Part shown: positions 9,101-17,800 of the stretch, one piece after another
How the letters are laid out: the number at the start of each line of letters is the position of its first letter
Position numbering within the stretch: position 1 is the first letter of the stretch
NCBI GenBank assembly: GCA_002399735.1
Contig: DHEF01000001.1
Span: 178,934-242,933 of the forward strand
Source: Chitinophagaceae bacterium UBA4857
GTDB lineage: Bacteria; Bacteroidota; Bacteroidia; Chitinophagales; Chitinophagaceae
Length of the DNA stretch: 64,000 nucleotides
Direction of reading: 5' to 3'
Program-made: the position numbers and the translations under genes
The notes under the pieces: generated by a model
Database searches by the model: none
What the model saw: only the letters and a program-made list of their open reading frames with translations
Told to the model about the DNA's origin: nothing

Positions 9101-9570
9101 TTGTTCAGGACTGTACCATTGATACCGATTTGGAAATTTTAATTCCGGACGATTATGTGGAAAGTATTACTGAACGTTTGACACTATACCAACGAATGGA
9201 TAATAGTGAGAACGATGAAGAATTGGATGCCATGCGTACCGAATTGGCCGACAGGTTTGGCCCTGTACCACAACAGGTAGAAGATTTGTTTATTACCATG
9301 CAATGCCGTAGAATGGCCATTGAGTTGGGCTTTGAAAAAATGTCTTTAAAAGATAATACACTGCGCTGTTTCTTTATCAATAAAAACGACTCGCCTTACT
9401 TTGAATCTGATTTGTTTCAACGTATTATTTCTTTTTTACAAACCGGTACTAATAAAGGCCGTTTAAAACAAACTGGCAAACTGTTTTTACTTATTGCCGA
9501 GCCAATAAAGAGTATGATGGAAATGTATGAGTTTCTTAAAAAAATGCATAGCGAAGTGGTTATGACATAA
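6169..9570 (+). CDS. mfd: Transcription-repair coupling factor Mfd
   Basis: A full-length 1133-residue Mfd, which displaces RNA polymerase stalled at DNA lesions and recruits UvrA. Visible in order: the UvrB-like N-terminal module (about 20-350, with RIYxEPG-type segment FVYEPGQFAIRGGILDIY), the RNA-polymerase interaction domain (about 435-530, LQPGDFVTHIDHGVGIY), and RecG-like translocase domains. The translocase has Walker A GDVGFGKTE (601-609), the DEEQ box near 701, TATPIPRTLQF and QLRGRVGRS. The C-terminal TRCF domain (about 960-1100) is also present. It is transcribed alone; a long hairpin follows. Confidence 0.98.
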   Translation: MISDLLQRYQQTPALFQLADRLSYTQPQKIALTNVAGSSTELIIGALLQHSATSQLNHLVVLNDAEDAAYFFNTLESISSALDLFYFPSSYKNRRNYKLLNSSHVMLRTEALTKIAAGGNKKILVTYPEALAEKVVLPSTLSSNIIHIKTGDVLNTNEVLLKLSDYGFERTDFVYEPGQFAIRGGILDIYSFGNEKPYRVELFGNDVDSIRIIDPETQLSERKLLQVSIIPNIDTQFNSNEKVALTGFMPENTIIWVQDMQLCKERLQQSEDDVQVFIDWEQSNDKLGNVKAKENDESLVRHDVSKDDFITADDFITAVDEKHLVGFGPKALQGVAHQDIAFNTRPQPAFNRQFELLISDLRNYENKGYTLYIFAENPKQLERLQTIFDDLKAELVFNPITSALHEGFIDDDLKIVCYTDHQIFQRYHKYKIKQAYNKNKALTLRTLRELQPGDFVTHIDHGVGIYSGLQKIEANGRTQEAVRIIYKNSDILYVNINSLHKIAKFTGKEGSIPKVSKLGSDAWAKLKEKTKIKVKEIAFDLIKLYAQRKAQEGFAHTPDTYMQTELEASFIYEDTPDQNKATADVKRDMESSSPMDRLVCGDVGFGKTEIAIRAAFKSNIDGKQAAVLVPTTILAFQHYKTFKERLKDFPVTVDYINRFKSAKEKKETYQKLQEGKIDILVGTHAILGKEVKFKDLGVLIIDEEQKFGVAHKEKIKTLRTSVDCLTLTATPIPRTLQFSLMGARDLSIINTPPPNRQPIQTEVLVYNEDAIRDAIYFETERGGQVFFIYNRVNGLPEMCSIIQGLCPDLSIGFAHGQMEGHVLEERIMDFIDRRYDVLVCTNIVESGVDIPNVNTIIINNAHHFGLSDLHQLRGRVGRSNKKAFCYLLAPPMSTLPNDSRKRLQTLEQHSELGSGFQIAMRDLDIRGAGNLLGGEQSGFMADIGFEMYQKVLADAIKELKRSDFKELFKEEISKQDDFVQDCTIDTDLEILIPDDYVESITERLTLYQRMDNSENDEELDAMRTELADRFGPVPQQVEDLFITMQCRRMAIELGFEKMSLKDNTLRCFFINKNDSPYFESDLFQRIISFLQTGTNKGRLKQTGKLFLLIAEPIKSMMEMYEFLKKMHSEVVMT

Positions 9571-9597
9571 TTATCTACCATTTTTTTAATGATAAGC

Positions 9598-9641
9598 AAA
9601 GTTGGTTAAACATTTTAGCAACATAATGTTTAACCAACTTT
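9598..9641. terminator. 17-bp perfect hairpin between convergent genes
   Basis: The arms at 9598-9614 and 9625-9641 (around GTTGGTTAAACATT) are perfectly complementary with a 10-nt loop. It lies between mfd and the convergent CoA-transferase gene. It ends in TTT on the + strand and lacks a long T run, so termination is likely but not certain. Confidence 0.6.
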
Positions 9642-9696
9642 AAAAAAGATCAATAGTATTACTGGTTTCCCAAAATAAATTCGGGATGCTGCTAAA

Positions 9697-9780
9697 ATGC
9701 CCAATAGAATTACTGCTGTTGAACGGAGCGTCGCAACGGAAGTTGAGTAGAATTCCGTCTGTTGATAAACAAAATAAAAT
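9697..9780 (+). repeat. Dispersed intergenic repeat R1, forward copy
   Basis: It begins GCCCAATAGAATTACTGCTG, continues with GAACGGAGCGTCGCAAC and ends in GTTGATAAACAAAATAAAAT. It is followed directly by a copy of repeat R2. Confidence 0.8.
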
Positions 9781-9798
9781 GAGCTGAAGGAGAGTTTA

Positions 9799-9875
9799 CT
9801 CCCCCCTTCGGAGTTGCACGAAGGGAAGTAACGAAGTTAGGGGGAGGCTTCAATCAGGAAACTACAGTTGGTAAC
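9799..9875. repeat. G/C-block repeat R2 and trailing motif
   Basis: CTCCCCCCTTCGGAG, then GAAGGGAAGTAAC and TTAGGGGGAGGCTT (9799-9850), are shared with 41533-41586 and 63871-63925. The segment AATCAGGAAACTACAGTTGG (9852-9871) recurs at 24659-24682, 41459-41482 and 41590-41612. Confidence 0.7.
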
Positions 9876-9884
9876 TAAATTAAA

Positions 9885-11396
9885 TTAACTCAACAACATT
9901 TCTTGTGTTTTCATACTACCGGTTTGTTGCAGGTTGGTGTACCAACTAAAGGCTTCCTCCAGTAAATGTGGAGTATGTCCACCTCTTACCACAGCCCGCT
10001 GAAAATAATCGGCCAGCGCATCTTTATAATCAGTATGCACACAATTATCAATTACAACTTTTGCTCTTTCTCTTGGTGCTAAACCACGTAAATCGGCCAG
10101 GCCGTTTTCTGTTACAATAATATCTACATCGTGTTCGGTATGGTCTACATGCGATACCATGGGCACAATACGGGATATATTATTATGCTTAGCAACTGAT
10201 GGGGTAACAAAAATGCTCAGGTAAGAATTACGTGCAAAATCACCCGAACCTCCAATGCCATTCATCATATTGGTACCACCAACATGAGTTGAGTTTACAT
10301 TACCATACATATCACATTCTAACGCCGTATTAATAGCTATAACACCCAGGCGCCTTATTACGCCGGCTGCGTTGCTTAAGTCCTGCGGCCGTAACATTAT
10401 TTTAGATTTATACCTGTCAAACTGGCCCCATATTTTTTTATAATAATCGTCCGATACTGTAATGGACGAACCCGATGCAAAAGTCATTTTACCCGAATCC
10501 AATAAATCAAATGTACTGTCCTGTAATACTTCGGAGTACATGGTCAGGTCGTGAAAGTCACCTTCTACAAAACCGCCTAACACTGCGTTGGCAACCTTAC
10601 CAATACCTGCTTGTAATGGCAATAAAGATTTTGTTAACCTGCCTACTTTTACTTCATGCTCAAAAAAGTCCAGTAAGTGTCCGGCAATAGATAATGTTTG
10701 AGTATCGGGTGGTGCAATTTCGGCCGGACTGTCCTGCGTATGGGTAATAACAACGCCTACAACTTTACTAGGATCAACTTTAATAGTTGAGCTGCCAATG
10801 CGAGAATCGGCAGCCATAATAGGAATTACTTTTCTTGGGAAATCGCCGGTATAAAAAATATCATGAATGCCTTCTACAGTAACCGGAATAGATAAATTTA
10901 TTTCCAGTATAATTTTATTGGCTACCTCGGCAAATGTTGCGGAATTACCTACCGATGTTGTAGGTACAATACTACCATCTTCTTTAATCAGTGCACATTC
11001 AATTACGGCAATGTCTAATGTATCATATAGCTTACTGCGTAGTTGTTCTACTGTTTCCGATAAATGCTGGTCAATAAATAATACATCGCCATCATTTACT
11101 TTTTTACGTAACACAGGGTCAACCTGAAAAGGCATACGCCTTTTTAAAACGTTTGATGCGGCTAAGTTTCCATCAGTATTATGCCCCAGCGATGCACCGG
11201 TAATTAATGTTATTTGTAGTGGATCGGTTAATGCTCTTTGTGCCAATGCCGATAGTACGGCTTTACTATCACCGGCTTTAGTAAAACCACTGCAACCCAC
11301 AATGGTATTATCTTTAAAAAACATTGCCGCTTCTTCGGCGCTAATCACTTTATCCCGTAACGATGGGTACAAAATCCTATCATGGTAACTGCTCAT
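9885..11396 (-). CDS. Acetyl-CoA hydrolase / succinyl-CoA:acetate CoA-transferase family
   Basis: About 503 residues from the start chosen here. It belongs to the acetyl-CoA hydrolase/transferase family (AarC, Cat1, ScpC), which moves CoA between acetate and succinyl-CoA or another acyl-CoA in the cytoplasm. Visible blocks are VGCSGFTKAGDSKAVLSALA near the N-terminus, LPLQAGIGKVANAVLGGF in the middle, and NGIGGSGDFARNSYLSIF with VDHTEHDVDIIVTENGLADL in the C-terminal domain. The frame extends 21 codons upstream, but a good promoter (11417-11446) falls inside that extension, so the ATG at 11396 (MSSYHDRILYPSLRDKV) is preferred. CoA specificity cannot be told from sequence alone. Confidence 0.93.
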   Translation of the reverse strand: MSSYHDRILYPSLRDKVISAEEAAMFFKDNTIVGCSGFTKAGDSKAVLSALAQRALTDPLQITLITGASLGHNTDGNLAASNVLKRRMPFQVDPVLRKKVNDGDVLFIDQHLSETVEQLRSKLYDTLDIAVIECALIKEDGSIVPTTSVGNSATFAEVANKIILEINLSIPVTVEGIHDIFYTGDFPRKVIPIMAADSRIGSSTIKVDPSKVVGVVITHTQDSPAEIAPPDTQTLSIAGHLLDFFEHEVKVGRLTKSLLPLQAGIGKVANAVLGGFVEGDFHDLTMYSEVLQDSTFDLLDSGKMTFASGSSITVSDDYYKKIWGQFDRYKSKIMLRPQDLSNAAGVIRRLGVIAINTALECDMYGNVNSTHVGGTNMMNGIGGSGDFARNSYLSIFVTPSVAKHNNISRIVPMVSHVDHTEHDVDIIVTENGLADLRGLAPRERAKVVIDNCVHTDYKDALADYFQRAVVRGGHTPHLLEEAFSWYTNLQQTGSMKTQEMLLS

Positions 11397-11416
11397 ACAA
11401 CGCAAATTTCTTTGTG

Positions 11417-11446
11417 CAAAGCTATTAAAACACGTAGCTGAGCCAA
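11417..11446 (-). promoter_or_regulatory. Promoter of the CoA-transferase gene
   Basis: On the minus strand TTGG (11446-11443) and TAGCTTTG (11424-11417) are separated by 18 nt, fitting the Bacteroidota TTTG / TAnnTTTG arrangement. The predicted start of transcription is about 14 nt before the ATG at 11396. This decides against the longer reading frame. Confidence 0.65.
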
Positions 11447-11538
11447 TGACATAGGTCAAGGATAAAACTGATTACAGCCAATTAATATTAAATTTTAGAA
11501 TCAACAGAAATTTATTTTTGGTTGTCAACTATAGTAAG

Positions 11539-11627
11539 GCTAATCACCGTCCCTTGCGTTGCAAGCTTGTGTGCCGATCCTATCGCAATAAAGCCCCATT
11601 AGGGAATCGCAGTCGGAAGCCCCAAAA
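11539..11627 (-). repeat. R1-related intergenic repeat, partial
   Basis: CACCGTCCCTTGCGTTGCAA matches the core of reverse R1 copies. It is followed by AATAAAGCCCCATTAGGGAA, shared with 24650-24666 beside the IS110 element. Confidence 0.6.
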
Positions 11628-11708
11628 TATTATATAATTATTACGCAATCGTTGTACCGGATTATGAATAATAGTTTCAGTTAACTTTAGTTGTATAAAC
11701 GAAATTAT

Positions 11709-12512
11709 ATGAAACTAAAATTATTTGCTTTAGTAGCCGCTGCTGTCTTTTTGTGTTATACAGAAGTTGTTGCGCAGCAAAAGCAACAAATAAAGGTACT
11801 CACGTTTAATATTTATCATGGCGAGGCGCATTATGAAAGAGGCACCAGTAACCTGCAAAAAGTTGCTGCAGTAATAAATGAACATCAACCCGATTTTGTA
11901 GCTATGCAGGAAGTAGATAGTATGACCAACCGCACTGCAAAATTTAATAATGGCAAACCCATTGATATTGTAAAAGAGTTGGCAGCACTAACCAATATGC
12001 AAGGTTATTTTGCCAAGGCAATTGATTATGATAATGGTGGTTACGGCGAAGGCGTACTAACAAAAAATCCGGTAATTGTTACCCGCTATAGTTTGCCCAT
12101 ACCTAATGGTGGCGAAGGCCGTGCCATGTTACAGGTGCAACAAAAAATGAGTAATGGCAAAACGATTGTTTTTGCAGGCAATCATTTGTGTCACCAGTTT
12201 GATGTTAATCGCATTGCACAAATAAAAGCCGTGGATAGCATTTGTAATAAGTTGTCAAACCCGGTTATACTAGCCGGTGATTGGAATTTTGTACCTGGCT
12301 CGAAAGAATATGAAATAATCACAAAAAACTTTAAAGATGCAGCTGTTATAAATGGCAATACTGCTGCTACTTTTCCTTACACCAATCCTAAAAAAAGATT
12401 AGATATGGTTTTTGTTTCTAACAATGCAAACTGGACAGTTAAAGAAGTGCAGGTGATAAAGAACGATGCATCGGATCATATGCCTGTGCTGGTTACTTTA
12501 GAACTTGAATAA
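11709..12512 (+). CDS. Secreted endonuclease/exonuclease/phosphatase family protein
   Basis: About 267 residues with a signal peptide (MKLKLFALVAAAVFLCYTEV, cleavage probably after VVAQ) and an EEP-fold domain. Typical motifs are VLTFNIYHGE, VAMQEVDSM (catalytic Glu), AGNHLCHQ, ILAGDWNF (Asp/Asn pair) and the final NDASDHMPVLVTLE (Asp-His). The family covers DNase I-like nucleases, sphingomyelinases and phosphodiesterases; the substrate is not resolved. The frame can be read six codons further upstream, but the signal peptide supports the ATG at 11709. It is convergent with an MBL-fold gene and shares a bidirectional terminator with it. Confidence 0.88.
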   Translation: MKLKLFALVAAAVFLCYTEVVAQQKQQIKVLTFNIYHGEAHYERGTSNLQKVAAVINEHQPDFVAMQEVDSMTNRTAKFNNGKPIDIVKELAALTNMQGYFAKAIDYDNGGYGEGVLTKNPVIVTRYSLPIPNGGEGRAMLQVQQKMSNGKTIVFAGNHLCHQFDVNRIAQIKAVDSICNKLSNPVILAGDWNFVPGSKEYEIITKNFKDAAVINGNTAATFPYTNPKKRLDMVFVSNNANWTVKEVQVIKNDASDHMPVLVTLELE

Positions 12513-12541
12513 TAAAAAATAATTAGCAATATAATTTTATT

Positions 12542-12571
12542 AAAAAGGCAGGTTATTTAACCTGCCTTTTT
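12542..12571. terminator. Bidirectional terminator
   Basis: AAAAAGGCAGGTT (12542-12554) pairs with AACCTGCCTTTTT (12559-12571) around a 4-nt loop. It has an A tract on one side and a T tract on the other, serving both convergent genes. Confidence 0.9.
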
Positions 12572-12578
12572 AATAAAT

Positions 12579-13709
12579 CTATTTTCGTCCAGGCCACCAT
12601 GGATTATAGACTTTTATCGTATCATTAAGGTTAACCATCTCACCAATTAATGGTGTAACCAATGGTAGTTTATAAGTTTCGTTATAACGTACTAACTCCG
12701 ACAGTGGCTCGTCCCAGGGATGCTGCCCCAATGTAAACTTGGATGAATGCACCGGCATTAATCGTTTTGCTTTTAATGCTTTTGCTGCTTTCAGCGTTTC
12801 TTCGGGTAAAGTGTGTATAGCATGCCATGCTACATTATATTGTCCGTTTTCAAGTATGGCTAAATCAATGGGGCCAAATTTATTGCCAATAGCTTCAAAA
12901 TGGTCACTAAAGCCACTATCACCACCCAGGAAAAGTTTTTGCGTAGGCGTTTCTACCAAATAAGCTAACCATAAAGTATTGTTTCTTTTAAATGTTCTTC
13001 CGGAAAAATGGCGGGCAGTAAGCGTATGAATGTTAATATTGTTTTCCAGTTCAACGGTTTCATCCCAATCTTTTTCTATTAACATACTAGCCGGGTAACC
13101 CCAGTATTCAAAATGTTCACCAACACCTAACCCACAAACTACTTTTTGTACCTTTTGGCGTAGTTTAAGTATTGTTTCATAATCCAAATGATCGTAATGG
13201 TCGTGGCTAATTAATAAATAATCAATGGTGGGAATATCATCTACGGTATAAATATCTGCACCGTTAAATGATTTTGCTGTGCCGGGTATAGGCGATGCAT
13301 TACCGCTAAACACAGGATCAACCAATATTTTCAGTCCGTTTATTTGCATGTAGTAAGAGGAGTGGCCAAACCATACCAATAAATTGGAGTCTGCGGGAAA
13401 CGTTAACAAATCTGTTTTAATAGATGGTAAACTATCAACTGGCCTGCGACGTGGATATGATTTGAAAAGCTGGTTATACAACAACCCGGCCATGGTGTAA
13501 CCCTTTGTTAGTGTTGGCGTGTAGGTTCTGTTTTGAAAAGCGCCGTCTTTATAGTTAGGCGATTGTTTAATGCGTTCAAGGCGGGCACCACTGGGTGCTT
13601 TGCCAAATTTATCCTGACGCATATAAAAAAATACAACAACGGTTAGTATCAACGCAAGGCTTATTATTACTATCATGGTTCGTTTCAAAATTTTAATAAA
13701 TCGTTTCAT
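12579..13709 (-). CDS. MBL-fold metallo-hydrolase (NAPE-PLD/UlaG-like)
   Basis: A 376-residue protein with an N-terminal membrane anchor (about residues 9-30) and a metallo-beta-lactamase fold. It has WFGHSSYYMQINGLKILVDP (about 113-132), the metal motif SHDHYDH (168-174), a GGDSGF strand and the end MPVHSSKFTLGQHPWDEP. This pattern matches the NAPE-hydrolysing phospholipase D/UlaG-like branch, whose bacterial members are mostly uncharacterised. It is probably periplasmic and tethered to the inner membrane. It lies 18 nt downstream of an NAD(P)-binding gene on the same strand, so the two are probably co-transcribed. Confidence 0.88.
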   Translation of the reverse strand: MKRFIKILKRTMIVIISLALILTVVVFFYMRQDKFGKAPSGARLERIKQSPNYKDGAFQNRTYTPTLTKGYTMAGLLYNQLFKSYPRRRPVDSLPSIKTDLLTFPADSNLLVWFGHSSYYMQINGLKILVDPVFSGNASPIPGTAKSFNGADIYTVDDIPTIDYLLISHDHYDHLDYETILKLRQKVQKVVCGLGVGEHFEYWGYPASMLIEKDWDETVELENNINIHTLTARHFSGRTFKRNNTLWLAYLVETPTQKLFLGGDSGFSDHFEAIGNKFGPIDLAILENGQYNVAWHAIHTLPEETLKAAKALKAKRLMPVHSSKFTLGQHPWDEPLSELVRYNETYKLPLVTPLIGEMVNLNDTIKVYNPWWPGRK

Positions 13710-13727
13710 ATAAGGTGTTACTGTAAA

Positions 13728-14390
13728 CTAATTAGCAGCTAGTGCATTAATATCTTTTACTTCCAGTACTTGTTTGTTATAACCTTTTGTAACTGTATTT
13801 ATCATAGCATCGGCTACTTGTTGTAAGGTGCTGGCCGCGTTAGGAAATAGAAGTTTGAAAAAAGGAAATGTCCAGCCTAAAGCCTTATAAAGCTTTAGCA
13901 GGTTTTGTTGTCCGGGCATGGCTTTCATTAAGCCGGGTCGGAAGTTGTATACTTTTTTAAATGGCATACGTATCAACGCATTTTCCGTTTTCCCTTTTAC
14001 CCTTGCCCACATAGTCCTACCTTTTTCAGTACTATCGGTACCTTTTCCACTTACGTATATAAAACCAACATCGGTGTTTTGCTGTAATACCATTTTTGCA
14101 AAATGTATGGTGGTGTCATAAGTAATTAAACTGTATTTTTCTTCGCTCATGCCTATGCTGCTAACACCGGCACAAAAAAAACAAGCATCATAACCTTTCA
14201 ACATATTGTCGTCAGGCTTTAGTTGCAAAAAATCAGGCACAATGTATTCAGTTAGTTTCGGGTGAGTTCTTCCCGTACTTTTTCTGCTTACGCTAAGTAC
14301 AGCTTCCACCGCCTTATTTTGTAAACAGGCTAAAAGAACTCCTTCGCCAACCATGCCTGTTGTGCCGGTTATGATTATTTTTAATCCCAT
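13728..14390 (-). CDS. NAD(P)-binding epimerase-like protein
   Basis: A 220-residue Rossmann-fold protein with the nucleotide-binding start KIIITGTTGMVGEGVLLACL and an atypical short-chain dehydrogenase layout. It resembles the HTATIP2/TIP30-like group of NAD-dependent epimerase/dehydratase family proteins (FIYVSGKGTDSTEKGRTMWA, then VYNFRPGLMKAMPGQ). No substrate is known. It is the first gene of a two-gene minus-strand unit with the MBL-fold hydrolase. Confidence 0.85.
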   Translation of the reverse strand: MGLKIIITGTTGMVGEGVLLACLQNKAVEAVLSVSRKSTGRTHPKLTEYIVPDFLQLKPDDNMLKGYDACFFCAGVSSIGMSEEKYSLITYDTTIHFAKMVLQQNTDVGFIYVSGKGTDSTEKGRTMWARVKGKTENALIRMPFKKVYNFRPGLMKAMPGQQNLLKLYKALGWTFPFFKLLFPNAASTLQQVADAMINTVTKGYNKQVLEVKDINALAAN

Positions 14391-14778
14391 AGGTTGTGTT
14401 GTAAAAATCGAAATTGATCAATTTTCGCAAAGTTATACAGACAAACTGGTCCAAAGGTTTAAAAACTACCAATTAATTGTGCAAACGGTTTTAATGTAAG
14501 TTGACTGGTAATTGGAAAAATAAGTTCATCGGTAAATATTTTTTGAGGTCGGCCGTAGGGATACTAATCATCGTTCCTTGTGCTTTATCAACGCGAAGCA
14601 TCAATGAGGTTAATTCAATAACTAAAATCGAATTAATTCTAATCATCATCGTGTAATATCAAAGCCTTTTTTTAGCCAATATACGTTTGGTTATGGTTCG
14701 AAAAAACATTTATAATTCATTGTTGCATTATTAAAAACAATCATGTCGGACAATATCTATAACTATATTTATGTATAT
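14391..14778. other. Divergent intergenic region
   Basis: About 490 nt separate the divergent NAD(P)-binding and subtilase genes. The first part is AT-rich. A weak R1-like fragment is seen at 14571-14620 (ACTAATCATCGTTCCTTGTG). No ORF of note is visible; the strong hairpin and promoter box are listed separately. Confidence 0.5.
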
Positions 14779-14817
14779 AAACACCAAAACAACCCCCGCG
14801 GGGTTGTTTTGGTGTTT
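14779..14817. promoter_or_regulatory. Perfect 18-bp hairpin upstream of subtilase
   Basis: The arms 14779-14796 (AAACACCAAAACAACCCC) and 14800-14817 are perfectly complementary with a 3-nt CGC centre. No gene ends nearby: both neighbours are transcribed away from it. It may be a transcription block, a stem in an unseen RNA, or an operator-like palindrome. Confidence 0.6.
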
Positions 14818-14856
14818 AATGTGTGCTTAAAAGTTATGTAATCTTACCAATAATGT

Positions 14857-14864
14857 TAATTTTG
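14857..14864 (+). promoter_or_regulatory. Candidate -7 box of subtilase gene
   Basis: TAATTTTG matches TAnnTTTG exactly and lies 17 nt before the ATG at 14882. Confidence 0.5.
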
Positions 14865-14881
14865 AGTTCCAAACCCGGCTT

Positions 14882-17800
14882 ATGAAATATTATTTTTTAT
14901 GGTTGTGTTTTGTATGCACCACTCCAACTCTGCTACATGCTCAACAGAATAATCAGTTTGAAATACAACTCCAGGATAAAAAAATTATTCCGCAGGAAAA
15001 TATTACACACGGTCAATTGGCGGAGTTAAAGTCAAAGTCTACAAGTTATAAAAACAGTACACTTTACTTTCTACAGTTTAAGCAGTTGCCGGATGAAACA
15101 ACCCGTAAACAGTTGTCGAAAAACGGAATTACATTAGAAGCGTATGTATCAGGAAATACTTACCTGGCTTATGTTAAAGGTGAGTTAGATGCTAATACAC
15201 TGGCTTCAGTAAAAGCAAGGGCTGTACTTAATATTAGTGCAACGCAGAAAATGTCCGCTGCATTGCAAAAAGAAACTACGCCTGCTTACGCCAGAAAAAT
15301 AAACGGAACAATTGATATTGTTATAAGTGTAGTAAAGCTTTTAGATATAAATGCTGTAATACAACAATTAAATCAAGAAGGATTTACTACGGTAAATGAA
15401 TCGTATAAATCCTATCATATTCTCACAGTTAAAACAAGTCAATCTGATCTGGAAAGATTGGCAGGTTTTCCTTTCATTACTTATCTGCAACCTGTTTTAC
15501 CGGACGACAGAACCTTAAATGCAAACAGCACCAATATTGCCAAAGGTGTTGTTTTGCAATCATCGCAAGGTTGGGGACTTACCGGTAAAGATGTAGTTGT
15601 TGGAGTAGGGGACGATTCAAACCCAATGACCCATGTTGATATCGGCGGTAATTTAATTAACCGTTCACCGGCTACAGGCGGCTCACATGGCTTACATGTA
15701 ATGGGCACAACCGGCGGTGCCGGTATCAGAAATGAATTATACAAAGGCTTTGCGCCAAAAGCAACAATCATTTCTCAATACTTCTCCAATATAATTGCCA
15801 ATACACCTGCCTATATTAACGATTATGGTATGGTAATTACCAATAACTCCTACGGTAATATTGTTAACGATTGTAATAGTTTTGGTATGTACGATTTGTA
15901 TTCAAGTGTTACCGATCATCAGATAAACCAATACCCGCATTTACAACACATATTTGCTGCCGGTAATAGCGGTAATTATGACTGTTTAACTTATACTCCC
16001 GGTTATAGTAATGTATTAGGTGCTTTTCAAAGTGCAAAAAATGTTATATCAGTCGGCAATACCTCATCAGCCTTAGTTATTGCAAATGGATCCAGTAAAG
16101 GTCCGGTTAGAGACGGTAGAATAAAACCCGAAATTACGGCACAGGGAAGTGCGGTAATGTCAACAACACCCACTAATAACTATGGCAATAATAGTGGTAC
16201 CAGTATGGCTTCGCCTGCTGTAAGCGGTGGCCTTGCATTATTATACCAGCGTTACAGGCAATTACATGGTGGTTTAAATCCGCGTAACGGTTTAATGAAA
16301 GCTTTGTTGCTAAATGGTGCAACAGATGTTGGCCGGAAAGGTCCCGATTATGCATACGGTTTTGGTTTTATGAATTTGTTGCGATCCATAACCGTGTTAG
16401 ATGCAGGACAATACGTTCACGATTCTGTTGTGACAGGACAAAATAAAAGCACAGTTATATCGGTGCCGGTCAATACGGCTCAATTAAAAGTTATGTTGTA
16501 TTGGAACGACCCTGCAGCCGCACCCATGGCCGCACAAACCCTGGTAAATAATCTCGATCTGATAGTACGAACACCTACCGATTCAGTTGTTTATCCGCAA
16601 AAATTAGATACTGTTCCTGCCAACGTTACCGCCACTGCGCAAACCGGTATTGATAATATAAACAATGTTGAACAAGTTGTTATTGACAGTCCAACAGCGG
16701 GAGATTATACCATAGCCGTAAATGGAACGGCTATTGCCCAGAATCCAACACAGGATTATTTTGTAGTGTATGATTTTGTGCCTGTCTCCACAAAACTTAC
16801 TTACCCCGCAGGTGGCGAAGGGTTTGCTAACAGCGAAAACGTATTAATTACCTGGGATGCTTTTGGTGAAGATGATAAAACTTTTACGGTTGAGTATTCT
16901 TTGGACAATGGGCTTAACTGGATTGTTATAAATAATAATGTAACAGCAAAACAGCGCCAGTTAGCATGGGCAGTTCCTGCAAGTGTACAAACAAAAGAGG
17001 CAAGGGTTAGGATTACAAGAAACGGAACTTCGTTAATAAGTACGGGTAATACCTTTACTATAATTGGTACGCCTGTTATAAATATTAGCGGTGTACAATG
17101 CGAAGGGTATATAAATATTGGGTGGACAACCGTAACCGGTGCTACCGGTTATGATGTGCTTATAAATAGAAAGGATAGTATGCAGGTAGTAGCAAATGTT
17201 GGTGCAGGTGTTACTAGTTATATTATCAAGGGACTATCAAAGGATACTACTTATTGGGTGAGTGTACGAGCTAAAATAAATGACAACTATGGTCGTAGGG
17301 CTGTGGCGTTAAGCAGGTTGCCCAACAACGGAACTTGTGTTGCTGCGTATAGTGATAATGATTTAAAATTAAACGCAATTATAGCTCCTGTATCAGGTAG
17401 AATGAATACCAGTACAGCATTAACAGCAACAACTCCGGTTATTGTAAGTATTAAAAACCTGGATAATGCGGTTCAAAACAATTACCGGATAAAGTATTTT
17501 GTTAACGATGTATTACATGCTACACAAGCCGGCATTTCATTAGCATCTTTGGCAACTGTTTCGCAACAGTTTACTATTACATATGATTTTTCAGTTATTG
17601 GTATATATCAGTTAATGGCAGTTGTTGAAAACCTGGCTGCCACCGATCCTAATACAACAAACGATACATTAAAAGTAATTGTAAAAAACCTTCCAAACGA
17701 ACCTGTTACTATTACATTGGTTGATGGTTTTAAAGATGATGTAGAAACTGTTGCGTCAGAGGAATATTATACCAAAGCCATCGGTTTAACAGGTGGTGAC

